The notes beneath the pieces are model-generated. The model saw only the letters and a program-made list of their open reading frames with translations. It searched no databases and was not told where the DNA came from. The translations under genes and the position numbers were made by a program. From assembly GCF_003070865.1 (NCBI RefSeq), contig NZ_CP026948.1:248001-312000 (forward strand): a stretch of DNA of 64,000 nucleotides, read 5' to 3'. Shown here piece after piece: positions 18,548 to 27,664 of the stretch. Each line of letters begins with the position of its first letter. The stretch's first letter is position 1. This DNA is from Corynebacterium liangguodongii (GTDB lineage Bacteria > Actinomycetota > Actinomycetes > Mycobacteriales > Mycobacteriaceae).

Positions 18548-19161
18548 TGTCGGATAACTCTCAGCTCACAGTCGCGGAGTTGCTCTCGCGCGCGAGTAAG
18601 GAAAACCCCGATGCCGCGCCGACGCGGCGCCGCCACCGACGCAGCCTCGACGAGGGCGGGGTCTCCGTTGCTGAGCTGACGGGTTCGCTAAAGAAGGTCG
18701 AGGCGCGCCCGGTCGAGGCAAAGCACTCGAGCGTGCCTATTGACGCTGAGCCGGTCGTCGATAAGCCTGCTGTGAAGCCGGCCGAGGAAACCACGGTGCT
18801 GCGCAAGGTCGAGGCGCCCAGCCCGGCCGCCGCGCCCGAGGCGACAGGGGAGATCCCCGTCGTCGAACCGGCCGAGGAGCCCGCGGAAGAACCCGTGGAG
18901 GACGCGGCGATCAACCCGATCCTGCTCGTGCTCTTCGTCTTCCTCGGACTCGTCGCCGGCGTGCTGGGCTTCATCGCTTTCCAGTGGGTGTGGGCGAACG
19001 TCTCCGCTATCGTCGCCGTGATTGCCTCGCTCGTGGTCACCGCCGCCGTCGTCTTCGGGGTGCGTGCGCTGCGCACGGGGCGAGATGGGCTGACCATGGC
19101 ACTTGCCGGACTCGCCGGGCTGCTCGTCACCTTCGGCCCCGGTCTGATTTCCCGCCTCTAG
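18547..19161 (+). CDS. Membrane protein with long hydrophilic N-terminus (Rv0497-like)
   Basis: The 204-residue protein has about 120 hydrophilic residues, rich in Ala, Glu and Pro and including TRRRHRRSLDEGGVSVAELTG, followed by three closely spaced hydrophobic helices (about residues 121-145, 147-170, 182-203). Position after the ppx gene and before proC matches a conserved transmembrane protein in mycobacteria (Rv0497). Function is unknown. Translation is coupled to the phosphatase. Confidence 0.8.
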   Translation: MSDNSQLTVAELLSRASKENPDAAPTRRRHRRSLDEGGVSVAELTGSLKKVEARPVEAKHSSVPIDAEPVVDKPAVKPAEETTVLRKVEAPSPAAAPEATGEIPVVEPAEEPAEEPVEDAAINPILLVLFVFLGLVAGVLGFIAFQWVWANVSAIVAVIASLVVTAAVVFGVRALRTGRDGLTMALAGLAGLLVTFGPGLISRL

Positions 19162-19195
19162 CGGCGCGGTTGCATAGTGCCGCAGTTGTGGCACT

Positions 19196-20068
19196 GTGGA
19201 GGACGTGGATAACAACAACAATGCAGTAACTGATCAATTCGATTCCCCGGAGGCCAACCCGGGCAAGATCGCCGTGATTGGCGGCGGCAACATCGGCGAG
19301 GCGCTCGTCGCGGGCTTGGTGAAAGCCGGGGTCGACCCGAACTCTATTTTCGTGACCAACCGCAGGAGCGAGCGCTCCGCCGAACTGGCGGAGCGCTACG
19401 GCGTGGTGACGGGCAGCGATAACGTCGAGGCTGTCTCGGGTGCCTCGCTCTGCTTCCTCTGCGTGAAGCCTGCCCAGGTCATCGACGTCATCGGCGAGAT
19501 CAGCGAGACGCTGACGCACCACGATGAGCAGACCGCGCTGGTATCCATGGCGGCGGGCGTTACTCTTGCCGCCATGGAATCCGCGGTCTCTGCGGCTGGG
19601 ACACCGCTCGTGCGCGTCATGCCCAACACCCCCATGCTGGTGGGCAAGGGTGTACATGTCGTCGCGTGCGGACGCTACGTCGACGACGAGACGCGCCAGC
19701 GCGTGCTGCGTCTGCTCGCCGTCACGGGCAAGGTCGTCGAGATTCCCGAGAAACTCATCGACGCAGCCACGGCCGTCTCTGGCGCGGGTCCGGCCTACTT
19801 CTTCCTTTTCACGGAAGCGCTTATCGACGCCGGGGTCGCCCTCGGGCTTACCCGCGATGTTGCCGAGGAGCTCGCCGCGGCGACGGTCTGGGGCTCCGGC
19901 GAGATGCTCATGGGTGACGACTCCGCGGCCGCGCTGCGCTACGCGGTGACCTCGCCCGGCGGGTCGACGTTCCGGGGTATTCGCGAACTCGAAGAGTCCG
20001 GGGTGCGCGGTGCGATCTTCCGCGCGACCGAGGCGGTGGCCGAGCGCTCCGCAGGGCTCGGAGGGTAG
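19196..20068 (+). CDS. proC: Pyrroline-5-carboxylate reductase
   Basis: ProC reduces pyrroline-5-carboxylate to proline with NAD(P)H. The 290-residue protein shows the Rossmann motif IAVIGGGNIGEALVAGL, the RVMPNTPMLVGKG segment and the C-terminal AVSGAGPAYFFLFTEALIDAGV...TSPGGSTFRGIREL block that binds substrate. The start is uncertain: GTG at 19196 and 19205 are both possible, and the first 20 residues (VDNNNNAVTD...) are not conserved-looking. It is the first gene after the ppx operon. Confidence 0.95.
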   Translation: MEDVDNNNNAVTDQFDSPEANPGKIAVIGGGNIGEALVAGLVKAGVDPNSIFVTNRRSERSAELAERYGVVTGSDNVEAVSGASLCFLCVKPAQVIDVIGEISETLTHHDEQTALVSMAAGVTLAAMESAVSAAGTPLVRVMPNTPMLVGKGVHVVACGRYVDDETRQRVLRLLAVTGKVVEIPEKLIDAATAVSGAGPAYFFLFTEALIDAGVALGLTRDVAEELAAATVWGSGEMLMGDDSAAALRYAVTSPGGSTFRGIRELEESGVRGAIFRATEAVAERSAGLGG

Positions 20069-20226
20069 AGCCCGTTCCCAGCTTTCACAGGCGACACTCA
20101 AGGCCGCTTTTGGCGAATAAGTCGCACCGCGCACAGGTTTCACGCTAGTCTGGTTAAGGCACGTGCGTGATCGTCCTGTGGGAGGGGAAGCCTACAGCGC
20201 GACCGTGCTGAAGGGTAGAGAAAATT

Positions 20227-20418
20227 ATGGCTAACGAAGATAAGGGTAAGTTCCTCACAGTCGCTGAGGTTGCCGAGATTATGCGTGTGTCGAAGATGAC
20301 GGTTTACCGTCTTGTCCACGCCGGGGACCTCCCCGCAGTTCGTGTGGGACGGTCGTTCCGCGTGAACGAGCGGGCCGTGAGCGAATACCTCGACTCCTCC
20401 GTGTACAACGTGGGATAG
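20227..20418 (+). CDS. Excisionase-family helix-turn-helix DNA-binding protein
   Basis: The 63-residue protein consists almost wholly of a MerR/Xis-type winged helix: LTVAEVAEIMRVSKMTVYRLVHAGDLPAVRVGRSFRV. A protein of the same size and place (between proC and the bS22 gene) is conserved in mycobacteria (Rv0500A), so it is a resident chromosomal regulator rather than a phage remnant. The roughly 155-base upstream gap probably holds its promoter. A strong hairpin follows the stop. Confidence 0.88.
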   Translation: MANEDKGKFLTVAEVAEIMRVSKMTVYRLVHAGDLPAVRVGRSFRVNERAVSEYLDSSVYNVG

Positions 20419-20445
20419 CCCAAGGGGCTACCTGCGGTCCTTTTT

Positions 20446-20471
20446 GCCCGTCGCACCACGGTGCGGCGGGC
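20446..20471 (+). terminator. Hairpin terminator after the excisionase-like gene
   Basis: GCCCGTCGCACC pairs with GGTGCGGCGGGC (one G-U) around a tiny loop, with TTTTT before it and GGTTTTTGG a few bases after it. It separates the HTH gene from the bS22 gene. Confidence 0.7.
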
Positions 20472-20680
20472 ATTGAGGTTTTTGGTCGGTCAAAGCCACC
20501 ACGGTATGCTGTTATGCATTCGTGCCAGCGCGCGCACGGGATGCGTGGGGCGTGTGCCTGAAGTGAGAGTGCACCTCGCCGATGCCGCAAACGCCCGCAC
20601 CGCTGAGAAGCGCCGCTTCCGTGACCGCAGGCAGGTATGTACATACAACTAGGCAACATCGAAGAAACGAGGAAGCTTTC

Positions 20681-20782
20681 ATGGGTTCAGTCATCAAGAA
20701 GCGCCGCAAGCGCATGTCTAAGAAGAAGCACCGCAAGATGCTGCGCCGCACCCGCGTGCAGCGTCGCAAGCTCGGCAAGTAG
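20681..20782 (+). CDS. 30S ribosomal protein bS22
   Basis: The 33-residue, extremely basic protein [19 protein letters not shown]... (full length in the interval) matches the actinobacterial bS22 (AURKAIP1/COX24-like) ribosomal protein, which binds 16S rRNA in the small subunit. The start is ATG 20681, preceded by GAGGAAGC. The 200-base region upstream (20472-20680) contains its promoter; GGTATGCT near 20502 is a possible extended -10 box. A perfect hairpin terminator follows. Confidence 0.93.
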   Translation: MGSVIKKRRKRMSKKKHRKMLRRTRVQRRKLGK

Positions 20783-20795
20783 CCCGGCAGTACAG

Positions 20796-20827
20796 GAGCC
20801 CGCACCCCGTTTCATGGGTGCGGGCTC
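20796..20827 (+). terminator. Strong hairpin terminator after bS22
   Basis: GAGCCCGCACCC and GGGTGCGGGCTC form a perfect 12-bp stem with an 8-base loop (CGTTTCAT). It should end the bS22 transcript before the repeat array; only a short T-stretch follows. Confidence 0.8.
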
Positions 20828-20869
20828 TTGCATGTGCGGGGTACGTGCTGTGAGTTGATTGGGAAGACG

Positions 20870-22080
20870 CGCGGCGGGTGGGCTTGTTGGCTCTGCAGCT
20901 GCGGAGTGGGAGGGGGTGTGTTGACTCTGCAGCTGCGGAGTGGACGCCGAGGGCTTGTGGCGGGTGGGGTTGGTGGTGCGTTGCAGAGTGGGCGCCGAGG
21001 TATTGCTGACTCTGCAACTGCGGAGTGGACGCCCAGGTATTGCTGACTCTGCAGCTGCAGAGTGGGCGCCGAGGGCTTGTGGCGGGTGGGGTTGGTGGTG
21101 CGTTGCAGAGTGGACGCCGCCGACTCTGCAACTGCGGAGTGGACGCCGAGGGATTGCCGACTCTGCAGCTGCGGAGTGGGCGCCGAGGGCTTGTGGCGGG
21201 TGGGGTTGGTGGTGCGTTGCAGAGTGGACGCCGCCGACTCTGCAACTGCGGAGTGGACGCCGAGGGATTGCCGACTCTGCAGCTGCGGAGTGGACGCCGA
21301 GGGCTTGTGGCGGGTGGGGTTGGTGGTGCGTTGCAGAGTGGGCGCTGAGGTATTGCTGACTCTGCAGCTGCGGAGTGGGAGGGGGCTTGTTGGCTCTGCA
21401 GCTGCGGAGTGGGCGCCGAGGTATTGCTGACTCTGCAATTGCGGAGTGGGAGGGGGTGTGTTGGCTCTGCAGCTGCGGAGTGGACGCCGAGGGCTTGTAG
21501 CGGGTGGGGTTGGTGGTGCGTTGCAGAGTGGGCGCTGAGGTATTGCTGACTCTGCAATTGCGGAGTGGGAGGGGGTGTGTTGGCTCTGCAGCTGCGGAGT
21601 GGACGCCGAGGGCTTGTGGCGGGTGGGGTTGGTGGTGCGTTGCAGAGTGGGCGCTGAGGTATTGCTGACTCTGCAATTGCGGAGTGGGAGGGGGCGTGTT
21701 GGCTCTGCAGCTGCGGAGTAGATGCCGAGGGCTTGTGGCGGGTGGGGTTGGTGGTGCGTTGCAGAGTGGACGCCGAGGGATTGCTGACTCTGCAGCTGCA
21801 GAGTGGGCGCCGAGGGCTTGTGGCGGGTGGGGTTGGTGGTGCGTTGCAGAGTGGACGCTGAGGTATTGCTGACTCTGCAGCTGCGGAGTGGATGCCGAGG
21901 GCTTGTGGCGGGTGGGGTTGGTGGTGCGTTGCAGAGTGGACGCCGCCGACTCTGCAACTGCGGAGTGGACGCCGAGGGCTTGCCGACTCTGCAGCTGCGG
22001 AGTGGACGCCGAGGGCTTGTAGCGGGTGGGGTTGGTGGTGCGTTGCAGAGTGGACGCCGCCGACTCTGCAACTGCAGAGT
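20870..22080. repeat. Palindromic repeat array (about 21 palindromes, about 10 long G-rich units)
   Basis: This stretch has no credible gene. It is made of two interleaved modules. Module A is an 18-base near-palindrome, typically ACTCTGCAGCTGCGGAGT, seen about 21 times (for example at 20924, 21046-21063, 21787-21804, 22063-22080). Module B is a G-rich unit of about 40 bases beginning CGGGTGGGGTTGG and ending GCAGAGTGG, seen 10 times at 20961, 21083, 21197, 21311, 21501, 21620, 21739, 21824, 21909 and 22023. Distances between B copies are 122, 114, 114, 190, 119, 119, 85, 85 and 114, so higher-order units of about 115-120 have been duplicated and trimmed. Short linkers such as GGCGCCGAGGTATTGCTG separate modules. 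All three minus-strand frames are open over long stretches, which is a composition effect. The array is bounded by the bS22 terminator and the 3' end of the HAD gene. Confidence 0.95.
21046..21063. repeat. Perfect-palindrome copy of array module A
   Basis: ACTCTGCAGCTGCAGAGT is identical to its reverse complement. Most array copies have a T-G mismatch at the fifth pair; here the pair is T-A. The same perfect form occurs at 21787-21804. Confidence 0.9.
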
Positions 22081-22124
22081 ACGAAACCCGCAAGTGCCTC
22101 GCGGTCGCACCGCCGCGCGGCGAC

Positions 22125-23162
22125 CTACCCGCGCCGTTGCATCGCGGCTCGCGCCCCGGCGGCAATCGCAGCGGCGGCCATGATGATTGAGGCGGGCAGA
22201 GCGACTTTGCGCACAGAGCGGTAGTCGCGGATTTCCCATCCGTTGTTCTGCGCGTGCTTGCGCAGTGCACGGTCGGGATTGATGGCCACTGGTGTTCCCA
22301 CCATGGAGAGCATGGGGATGTCGTTGATACTGTCGGAGTAGGCCGTGCACAGGCCTAGGTCGAGCTGCTGGATTGCGGCGAGCGCGGCCACTGCGTGGCG
22401 CTTGCCTGGACCATGCAGGATGTCGCCGACGAGCCGGCCGGTGAAGACCCCGTCTTCCGCTTCGGCGACCGTGCCCAGCGCACCAGTGAAGCCGAGCCGC
22501 TTCGCTAGGGCCTGACCGATCTGGACTGGGGTGGCGGAGACGAGCCAGACCTGCTGGCCGGCGGCGAGGTGCATTTGGGCCAGCTCGATGGTGGCCTCGA
22601 AGGCACGGGAGAGGATCTGGTGTTCGACGATGTCGTCGGCAAGATCGAGCAGGTCGGAGACCTTCTTTCCGCGCGCCAGGCCGAGCGCGTGCTCCCGGCC
22701 GCTGGCGATGTCGGAGGTACGTTCGGCGCCGAGGATACGGTAGCGCAACTGCTTGGTCAGGCCGGGGAGGAGCTCGCCCAGGGTGATCAGGCGGCGCTTG
22801 GCCAGGCCACGTCCAAGTAGCACGAGGGAGGAGCCTTGGATCAAGGTGTTGTCGATGTCAAAGAACGCGGCGGCCTCGGCGTCTTGGGGGATATCAGGGT
22901 CCGGCTGGTTAAGCCGCGCCGCGCCGGCGGAGGCAAAGGCCCCGCCGACGGAGTCGACGCCGAGCGCGAAATCCTCCATGGTCATCCCAAAGGTCTCGGA
23001 GATTGCGGCGGCGGCTGCGGCCTCGCCGGCGGCGCGTTGGGCGTCGTCGCCAAGCGGGCGCATCGCGCGATCCTCCAAGAAACGGCGGAGGTTGCCGTGG
23101 GACGCAGACCACTGGGCAAGGAACTCCCTCCGCGGCGAGTGGGGATGATCCGCGCTCATCAC
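22125..23162 (-). CDS. HAD-IB family phosphatase (SerB-like)
   Basis: The 345-residue protein has the HAD motif I AAFFDIDNTLIQGSS (about residues 97-111), the motif II region WLVSATPVQIGQALA, and motif IV YSDSINDIPML, which fits the phosphoserine phosphatase-like HAD-IB group. About 95 residues precede the HAD core, and a hydrophobic C-terminal helix (ASIIMAAAAIAAGARAAM) may anchor it. A SerB-like protein sits at the same place before the glutaredoxin-like gene and hemA in mycobacteria. The substrate is not proven. The gene ends 45 bases from the repeat array. Confidence 0.85.
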   Translation of the reverse strand: MMSADHPHSPRREFLAQWSASHGNLRRFLEDRAMRPLGDDAQRAAGEAAAAAAISETFGMTMEDFALGVDSVGGAFASAGAARLNQPDPDIPQDAEAAAFFDIDNTLIQGSSLVLLGRGLAKRRLITLGELLPGLTKQLRYRILGAERTSDIASGREHALGLARGKKVSDLLDLADDIVEHQILSRAFEATIELAQMHLAAGQQVWLVSATPVQIGQALAKRLGFTGALGTVAEAEDGVFTGRLVGDILHGPGKRHAVAALAAIQQLDLGLCTAYSDSINDIPMLSMVGTPVAINPDRALRKHAQNNGWEIRDYRSVRKVALPASIIMAAAAIAAGARAAMQRRG

Positions 23163-23264
23163 TCGTGACCTTCCTTTCGGGCCTACCTGAGGCTGGTAAC
23201 GTACCTACCGTACAGCGTGAGGCGCGCGTGTAGGCACTCACAAGGGGAAGAGAGAAGGAGAGGC

Positions 23265-23501
23265 GTGAAAAAGGTCGAGCTCATGGTGCGCGCCACCTGC
23301 GGCTCGTGTGGGCGTGTCGCGCGCCAGATCGCGCCTATTGTCGAATCTGCGGGCGCGAGCTTCGAGCTCGTTGATGTCGATACGGACCCGGCGCTCGCGA
23401 TCGAGTTCGGCGATCGCGTCCCGGTCGTCGTTATCGATGGCGACGAGTTTGCGTGCTGGGAGGTTGACGACGAGGCCCTCGCCGCCGAGCTCGCACGCTA
23501 G
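23265..23501 (+). CDS. Glutaredoxin-like protein (DUF836)
   Basis: The 78-residue thioredoxin-fold protein starts at GTG 23265 with AAGGAGAGG just upstream. It reads MVRATCGSCGRVARQI, so the redox motif is CGSC, and it has the cis-proline region RVPVVVIDGDE. It probably acts as a small thiol-disulfide protein in the cytoplasm. It lies 49 bases before hemA, a linkage also known from mycobacteria, which suggests some connection with heme synthesis but no defined one. Confidence 0.85.
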   Translation: MKKVELMVRATCGSCGRVARQIAPIVESAGASFELVDVDTDPALAIEFGDRVPVVVIDGDEFACWEVDDEALAAELAR

Positions 23502-23550
23502 CTGGGTTATCCTTTAGTGTGATATCGAGCAAGGGTCCGGAGGGTTTAGT

Positions 23551-24903
23551 GTGAGTGTTCTCGTCGTAGGGATGTCCCATCGCTCGGCGCCAGTGGCTCT
23601 TCTCGAGCGGCTGAGCATGGACGATCGCGTCCAAAGTGTCACGACGACGGCGCTGGTTAACCAGCCATCCCTCTCCGAGGCGATGATCATCTCCACCTGC
23701 AACCGGCTCGAAGTCTACGCGGTGACCAACTCGTTCCACTCCGGGGTGGAAGATGTGCTCGAGGTCCTCGCCGAGACCTCCGGCGTGGAGGAGAGCGAGC
23801 TGCGTACCTACCTCTACGTGCGCTATGCCGACGCCGCCGCGGAGCACTTGATGACGGTGACCTCGGGGCTCGACTCCATGGTCGTGGGGGAGCAGCAGAT
23901 CATCGGGCAGGTACGCGAGAGCTACCAGGACGCGGCCGAGCGCGGAACCGTCGGCCCCGGCCTGCACTCCCTGGCGCAATCGGCGCTGCGCACCGGCAAA
24001 CGGGTGCACACGGAGACAGACATTGACGACGCCGGGGCCTCCATGGTCACACTCGCCCTCGACGAGGCGATGGCGATGATGGGCATTCAGGATTTCTCCG
24101 GCACGACCGCGCTCGTGCTCGGCGCCGGCGCGATGGCCTCGCTCGCCGCGACACACCTGGGCAAGAGGGGCGTGGACAGGCTCATCATCGCCAACCGCAC
24201 CCGCTCCCGCGCCGAGCGCGTCGCGGAGCACGCCCGAGAGGCGGGAGTTACGGCCGAGGTCATCGACTTCGACGAGCGCGTGGCCGCGCTGCCGCGCTGT
24301 GACATCGCCGTCTCGGCGACCGCGAGCGACGAGTTCACCATCACCGCCGCGGACATCACGGACATCACCGGGCCCATCATGCTCGCAGACCTCTCGCTGC
24401 CGCGCGACATTGATGACGCGGTCGTCGCGCTCGAAGGGGTCCACCTCGTCAACATCGAGTCGCTCGGCGCCCTCCAGCGCGAGTCGGGAGGAAAGGACTC
24501 GCGCTCCCTCAAGGCCGCCCAGGCGATCGTCGCAGAGGAGGTCTCACAGTTCAGCTCCAAGCAGCGCGTGCGCGAGGTCGGCCCCGCGGTCGCGCAGCTG
24601 CGCCGGGCGGCGGACGAGGTCACCGATTCCGAGCTCGCGCGCTTGCGCGCGCGGCTCCCTCACCTCGACGAGGACGATTTCGCGCAGGTAAGCAGGGCGC
24701 TCCGCAGGGTCGTCGACAAGATCCTGCACACGCCGACCGTCAAGATCAAAGAGCTCGCGGCCGCCTCCGAGACCGTGAGCGTGGAAACCGCCATCGAGGA
24801 GCTCTTCGGGCTGGGGCGCAGCTCGGTGGCGATCGACGCGCAGCGGCTGCCGAAGCTCAGCGAGATATCCGATACCCCCACCGCACAACGAGAGGAGAGC
24901 TAA
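23551..24903 (+). CDS. hemA: Glutamyl-tRNA reductase
   Basis: HemA reduces glutamyl-tRNA(Glu) to glutamate-1-semialdehyde, the committed step of the C5 heme route. The 450-residue protein begins at GTG and shows the catalytic cysteine in [11 protein letters not shown] (about residue 50), [16 protein letters not shown], the NADPH-binding [14 protein letters not shown] and the helical dimerisation domain at the C-terminus. hemC begins two bases after the stop, so the genes are tightly coupled. Confidence 0.97.
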   Translation: MSVLVVGMSHRSAPVALLERLSMDDRVQSVTTTALVNQPSLSEAMIISTCNRLEVYAVTNSFHSGVEDVLEVLAETSGVEESELRTYLYVRYADAAAEHLMTVTSGLDSMVVGEQQIIGQVRESYQDAAERGTVGPGLHSLAQSALRTGKRVHTETDIDDAGASMVTLALDEAMAMMGIQDFSGTTALVLGAGAMASLAATHLGKRGVDRLIIANRTRSRAERVAEHAREAGVTAEVIDFDERVAALPRCDIAVSATASDEFTITAADITDITGPIMLADLSLPRDIDDAVVALEGVHLVNIESLGALQRESGGKDSRSLKAAQAIVAEEVSQFSSKQRVREVGPAVAQLRRAADEVTDSELARLRARLPHLDEDDFAQVSRALRRVVDKILHTPTVKIKELAAASETVSVETAIEELFGLGRSSVAIDAQRLPKLSEISDTPTAQREES

Positions 24904-24904
24904 G

Positions 24905-25810
24905 ATGCTCACAATTGGCACGCGCGGCTCCCACCTGGCCCGCACGCAAGCCGGCCACGTGCGCGACGCGCTCATCGCGAACGGGCACGACGCCGAACTT
25001 CGCACCGTCACCACCCCGGGCGATATCTCCCAAGCCCCGGTGGAGCGCATCGGCGTGGGCGTGTTCACCTCCGCGTTGCGCGACGCGCTCTTCGCCGGCG
25101 AGGTCGAGGTCGCCGTGCACTCCTTCAAAGACCTCCCCACGGCCGACGAGCCGCGGGCGCACATCGTGGTGCCTCCCCGCGAAGACAACCGGGAGGCCCT
25201 CATCGCCCGCGACGGCATGGGGCTTGCGGACCTGCCTGCGGGCGCGCGCGTGGGTACTTCGGCGCCGCGGCGCGTCGCGCAGCTCAAGGCGCTGCGCCCC
25301 GACCTGGACATCCGTCCCCTGCGCGGCAACATCGATTCGCGCCTCGGGCGGGTCGAATCCGGCGAGCTCGACGCCATCGTCCTGGCGTACGCGGGGCTCT
25401 CGCGCGGCGGCTACGGGGATCGCGCAACACAGCTTTTCGACGTCACAGAGCTCATGCCCGCCCCCGCCCAGGGCGCGCTGGCGGTGGAGTGCCGGGTCGA
25501 TGATGCACCCACGCGCGCCGCGCTCGACGAGCTTTTCGACGCCACAACCGCCCTGCGGGTCAGCGCCGAGCGCCAGGTGCTCGCCTCCCTCGAGGCAGGG
25601 TGCACCGCGCCGGTCGCCGCGCACGCGGAGCTCAACGGCGGCCGCCTCGCGCTCACCGCAGGTGTCTTCGCCCTCGACGGCTCCCGCCAGCTCGTGGAAT
25701 CCGCAGAGGCCGACATCGCCGGGGATGCTTGCCTCGAGCAGGCGCGCTCGCTCGGCCGCGAGATCGCCGGGCGCCTGCTCGAGGAGGGCGCGGCGCGGCT
25801 GATGGGCTAG
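24905..25810 (+). CDS. hemC: Porphobilinogen deaminase (hydroxymethylbilane synthase)
   Basis: HemC joins four porphobilinogens into hydroxymethylbilane. The 301-residue protein has the [13 protein letters not shown] opening, the catalytic Asp region in [27 protein letters not shown], and the cysteine that carries the dipyrromethane cofactor in [15 protein letters not shown]. The start at 24905 follows the hemA stop almost directly, with GAGGAGAGC inside the end of hemA as ribosome site. Confidence 0.97.
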   Translation: MLTIGTRGSHLARTQAGHVRDALIANGHDAELRTVTTPGDISQAPVERIGVGVFTSALRDALFAGEVEVAVHSFKDLPTADEPRAHIVVPPREDNREALIARDGMGLADLPAGARVGTSAPRRVAQLKALRPDLDIRPLRGNIDSRLGRVESGELDAIVLAYAGLSRGGYGDRATQLFDVTELMPAPAQGALAVECRVDDAPTRAALDELFDATTALRVSAERQVLASLEAGCTAPVAAHAELNGGRLALTAGVFALDGSRQLVESAEADIAGDACLEQARSLGREIAGRLLEEGAARLMG

Positions 25811-25869
25811 CCGGTTTTTTGTTTCACGGCGTCTTCAAATTAAGGTGGAACTACGAAACCTTGACAACC

Positions 25870-25894
25870 CCCGGCGCGCTCGACCCACGCCGGG
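25870..25894 (+). other. Hairpin in the hemC-hemD gap
   Basis: CCCGGCG (25870-25876) and CGCCGGG (25888-25894) form a perfect 7-bp stem in the 119-base hemC-hemD gap. No T-run follows directly, so it is more likely an mRNA-processing or attenuating hairpin than a full terminator. TTGACA just before it (25861) resembles a -35 box, but I see no matching -10. Confidence 0.35.
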
Positions 25895-25929
25895 CCATGC
25901 ATTGAGCCTTTCTACGAAAAGAACTTTTT

Positions 25930-27636
25930 ATGACTCTGCCCTCCGCCACGCCCCAGCCGGGGAAGATTATCTTCGTCGGCGCGGGCCCGGGCAACCCTGA
26001 TCTTCTCACGATCCGCGCCCGGGAGGTGATGGAAGCCAATTCTATCGCCGTTGTCGACCCAGAAGTGCTTCAGGGGGTGCGCGACGTCGTTGCCTCGAAG
26101 CTCCCGGTGCCGCAGGCGAAGCTGAAGGCCGCCGACGAGCGCTACGAGGAGATGTGCGCCGAGGCCCGCGCCGCGGGGGCTCGCCGCAAGCCCCCGCGCC
26201 CGCCGGAGCCGACCGCCGCCGAGCTCACGGAGGCCGAGGCGGGTAGCAGCGAGATCGTAGAGATCCTCTCGCGCGCGCTCGCCGAGGCCGCCGCGTCGAT
26301 CGAGCGCGGCGAGGCCGGTGACGGCGATGTGGTACGCCTGGTCGCCGGCAACCCCCTGACCCGCGACGCCGTGAAGGAAGAGATCTCCGCCGTGGCCGCC
26401 GCCGGTCTCGAGTTCCACGTCGTGCCGGGCATGTCGCTGCCGTCGACAGTGCCGTCGTTCGCGGGCATCGCGCTCGGGTCGACCTTCACCGAGGCCGACC
26501 TGACTAACGAGCCGGTCGATTGGGACCGCCTCGCGCTCGCCCCGCAGCCGCTGGTGCTGCAGGCGCTCTCGGCGCACCTGCCGGTGATTGCGGCCGAGCT
26601 CACCGCCCGCGGGTTCGCGCCGTCGACCTCGCTGACCGTGACCACGAACGGAACGACGCGCCTGCAGCGCACCTTCGACGCCACGCTAGAGACCATCGGC
26701 AAGATCGACGCGGACCTCGACGGCAACCTCGTGGTCACCATCGGCACCGCCGTCGATGACCGCACGAAGTACTCCTGGTGGGAAAACCGCCCGCTCTACG
26801 GCTGGCGCGTGCTCGTGCCGCGCGCGAAGGAGCAGGCCGGGCCGATGAACGCGCGCCTGTCCGCCTACGGCGCGATCCCGCAGTCGGTGCCCACTATTTC
26901 CATGGAGCCGCCGCGCAACCCTGCGCAGATGGACCGCGCGATCAAGGGCATCGTCGAGGGCCGCTACCAGTGGATCGTCTTTACCTCCACCAACGCGGTG
27001 GCCGCGGTGTGGGACAAGTTCGAAGAGCTCGGCTTGGACGCGCGCTCGTTTGCCGGGGTGCACCTCGCCGCGGTGGGGCAGAAGACCGCCGACGCGCTGC
27101 GCGCCCGCGGTATGGTCCCGGAACTCGTGCCGCACCGCACGAAGCAAAACGCCCACGGCCTCGTCGAGATCTTCCCTGAGTACGTCGAGGATATCGACCC
27201 GGTCTCCCGGGTGCTCCTGCCGCGCGCGGACCTGGGCACGGACGTGCTTGTCGACGGCCTCATTGACCGCGGCTGGGAGGTCGACGACGTGGTTGCCTAC
27301 CGCACCGTGCGCGCCGCGCCGCCGCCGGTGGAGGTGCGCGACATGATCAAGACCGGCGGGTTCGACGCGGTGTGCTTCACCTCCGCATCGACGGTGAAGA
27401 ACCTCGTCGGCATCGCGGGCAAGCCCCACCAGCGCACCATCATCGCCGCGATCGGCCCGATGGCCGCGGCCGAGGCGCGCGAGCAGGGCCTGCGCGTCGA
27501 CGTCGTCCCGGAGGTCTCCGACGTTCCCTCGCTTGTTGACGCACTGGCCAACCACGTCGCCGGGCTGCGCGCCGCGGGGCAGCTCCCGCCCCCGCGCAAG
27601 AAGCGTCGGGCCCGCCGCAAGGCCGCCGAACAGTAG
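25930..27636 (+). CDS. hemD: Uroporphyrinogen-III synthase fused to a degenerate methyltransferase domain
   Basis: The 568-residue protein has two parts. Residues about 12-280 follow the uroporphyrinogen-III C-methyltransferase fold: IIFVGAGPGNPDLLTIRAREVME at the start, FHVVPGMSLPSTVPSFAGI, and TVTTNGTTRLQRTFDATL. The usual RLKGGDPFVFGRG loop reads RLVAGNPLTRD, so methyl transfer is questionable. Residues about 288-555 form HemD (GWRVLVPRAKEQAGPMNARLSAYGA, FTSTNAV, FTSASTVKNLV), which closes hydroxymethylbilane to uroporphyrinogen III. A very basic tail (RKKRRARRKAAEQ) ends the protein. Corynebacterial and mycobacterial HemD are known as such fusions. Confidence 0.9.
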   Translation: MTLPSATPQPGKIIFVGAGPGNPDLLTIRAREVMEANSIAVVDPEVLQGVRDVVASKLPVPQAKLKAADERYEEMCAEARAAGARRKPPRPPEPTAAELTEAEAGSSEIVEILSRALAEAAASIERGEAGDGDVVRLVAGNPLTRDAVKEEISAVAAAGLEFHVVPGMSLPSTVPSFAGIALGSTFTEADLTNEPVDWDRLALAPQPLVLQALSAHLPVIAAELTARGFAPSTSLTVTTNGTTRLQRTFDATLETIGKIDADLDGNLVVTIGTAVDDRTKYSWWENRPLYGWRVLVPRAKEQAGPMNARLSAYGAIPQSVPTISMEPPRNPAQMDRAIKGIVEGRYQWIVFTSTNAVAAVWDKFEELGLDARSFAGVHLAAVGQKTADALRARGMVPELVPHRTKQNAHGLVEIFPEYVEDIDPVSRVLLPRADLGTDVLVDGLIDRGWEVDDVVAYRTVRAAPPPVEVRDMIKTGGFDAVCFTSASTVKNLVGIAGKPHQRTIIAAIGPMAAAEAREQGLRVDVVPEVSDVPSLVDALANHVAGLRAAGQLPPPRKKRRARRKAAEQ

Positions 27637-27664
27637 GCCGCGCCCCGGGCCTAGACTAGGGTGC

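Noticed and set aside
20227..20418. Excisionase-like gene as a sign of a prophage or integrated element
   Set aside because: There is no integrase, and the gene sits at a conserved chromosomal place between proC and bS22.
20870..22080. The repeat array as a CRISPR array
   Set aside because: The spacers are not unique but are repeats themselves, unit lengths vary, the repeat is a short palindrome, and no cas genes are present.
20687..22350. Long minus-strand open frames (over 500 codons) across the repeat array, coding for proteins rich in Ser, Pro, Thr and His
   Set aside because: All three minus-strand frames are open at once, the units are not multiples of three, and the encoded text only mirrors the DNA repeat. 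This is a composition effect, and the frames also run into bS22 or the HAD gene.
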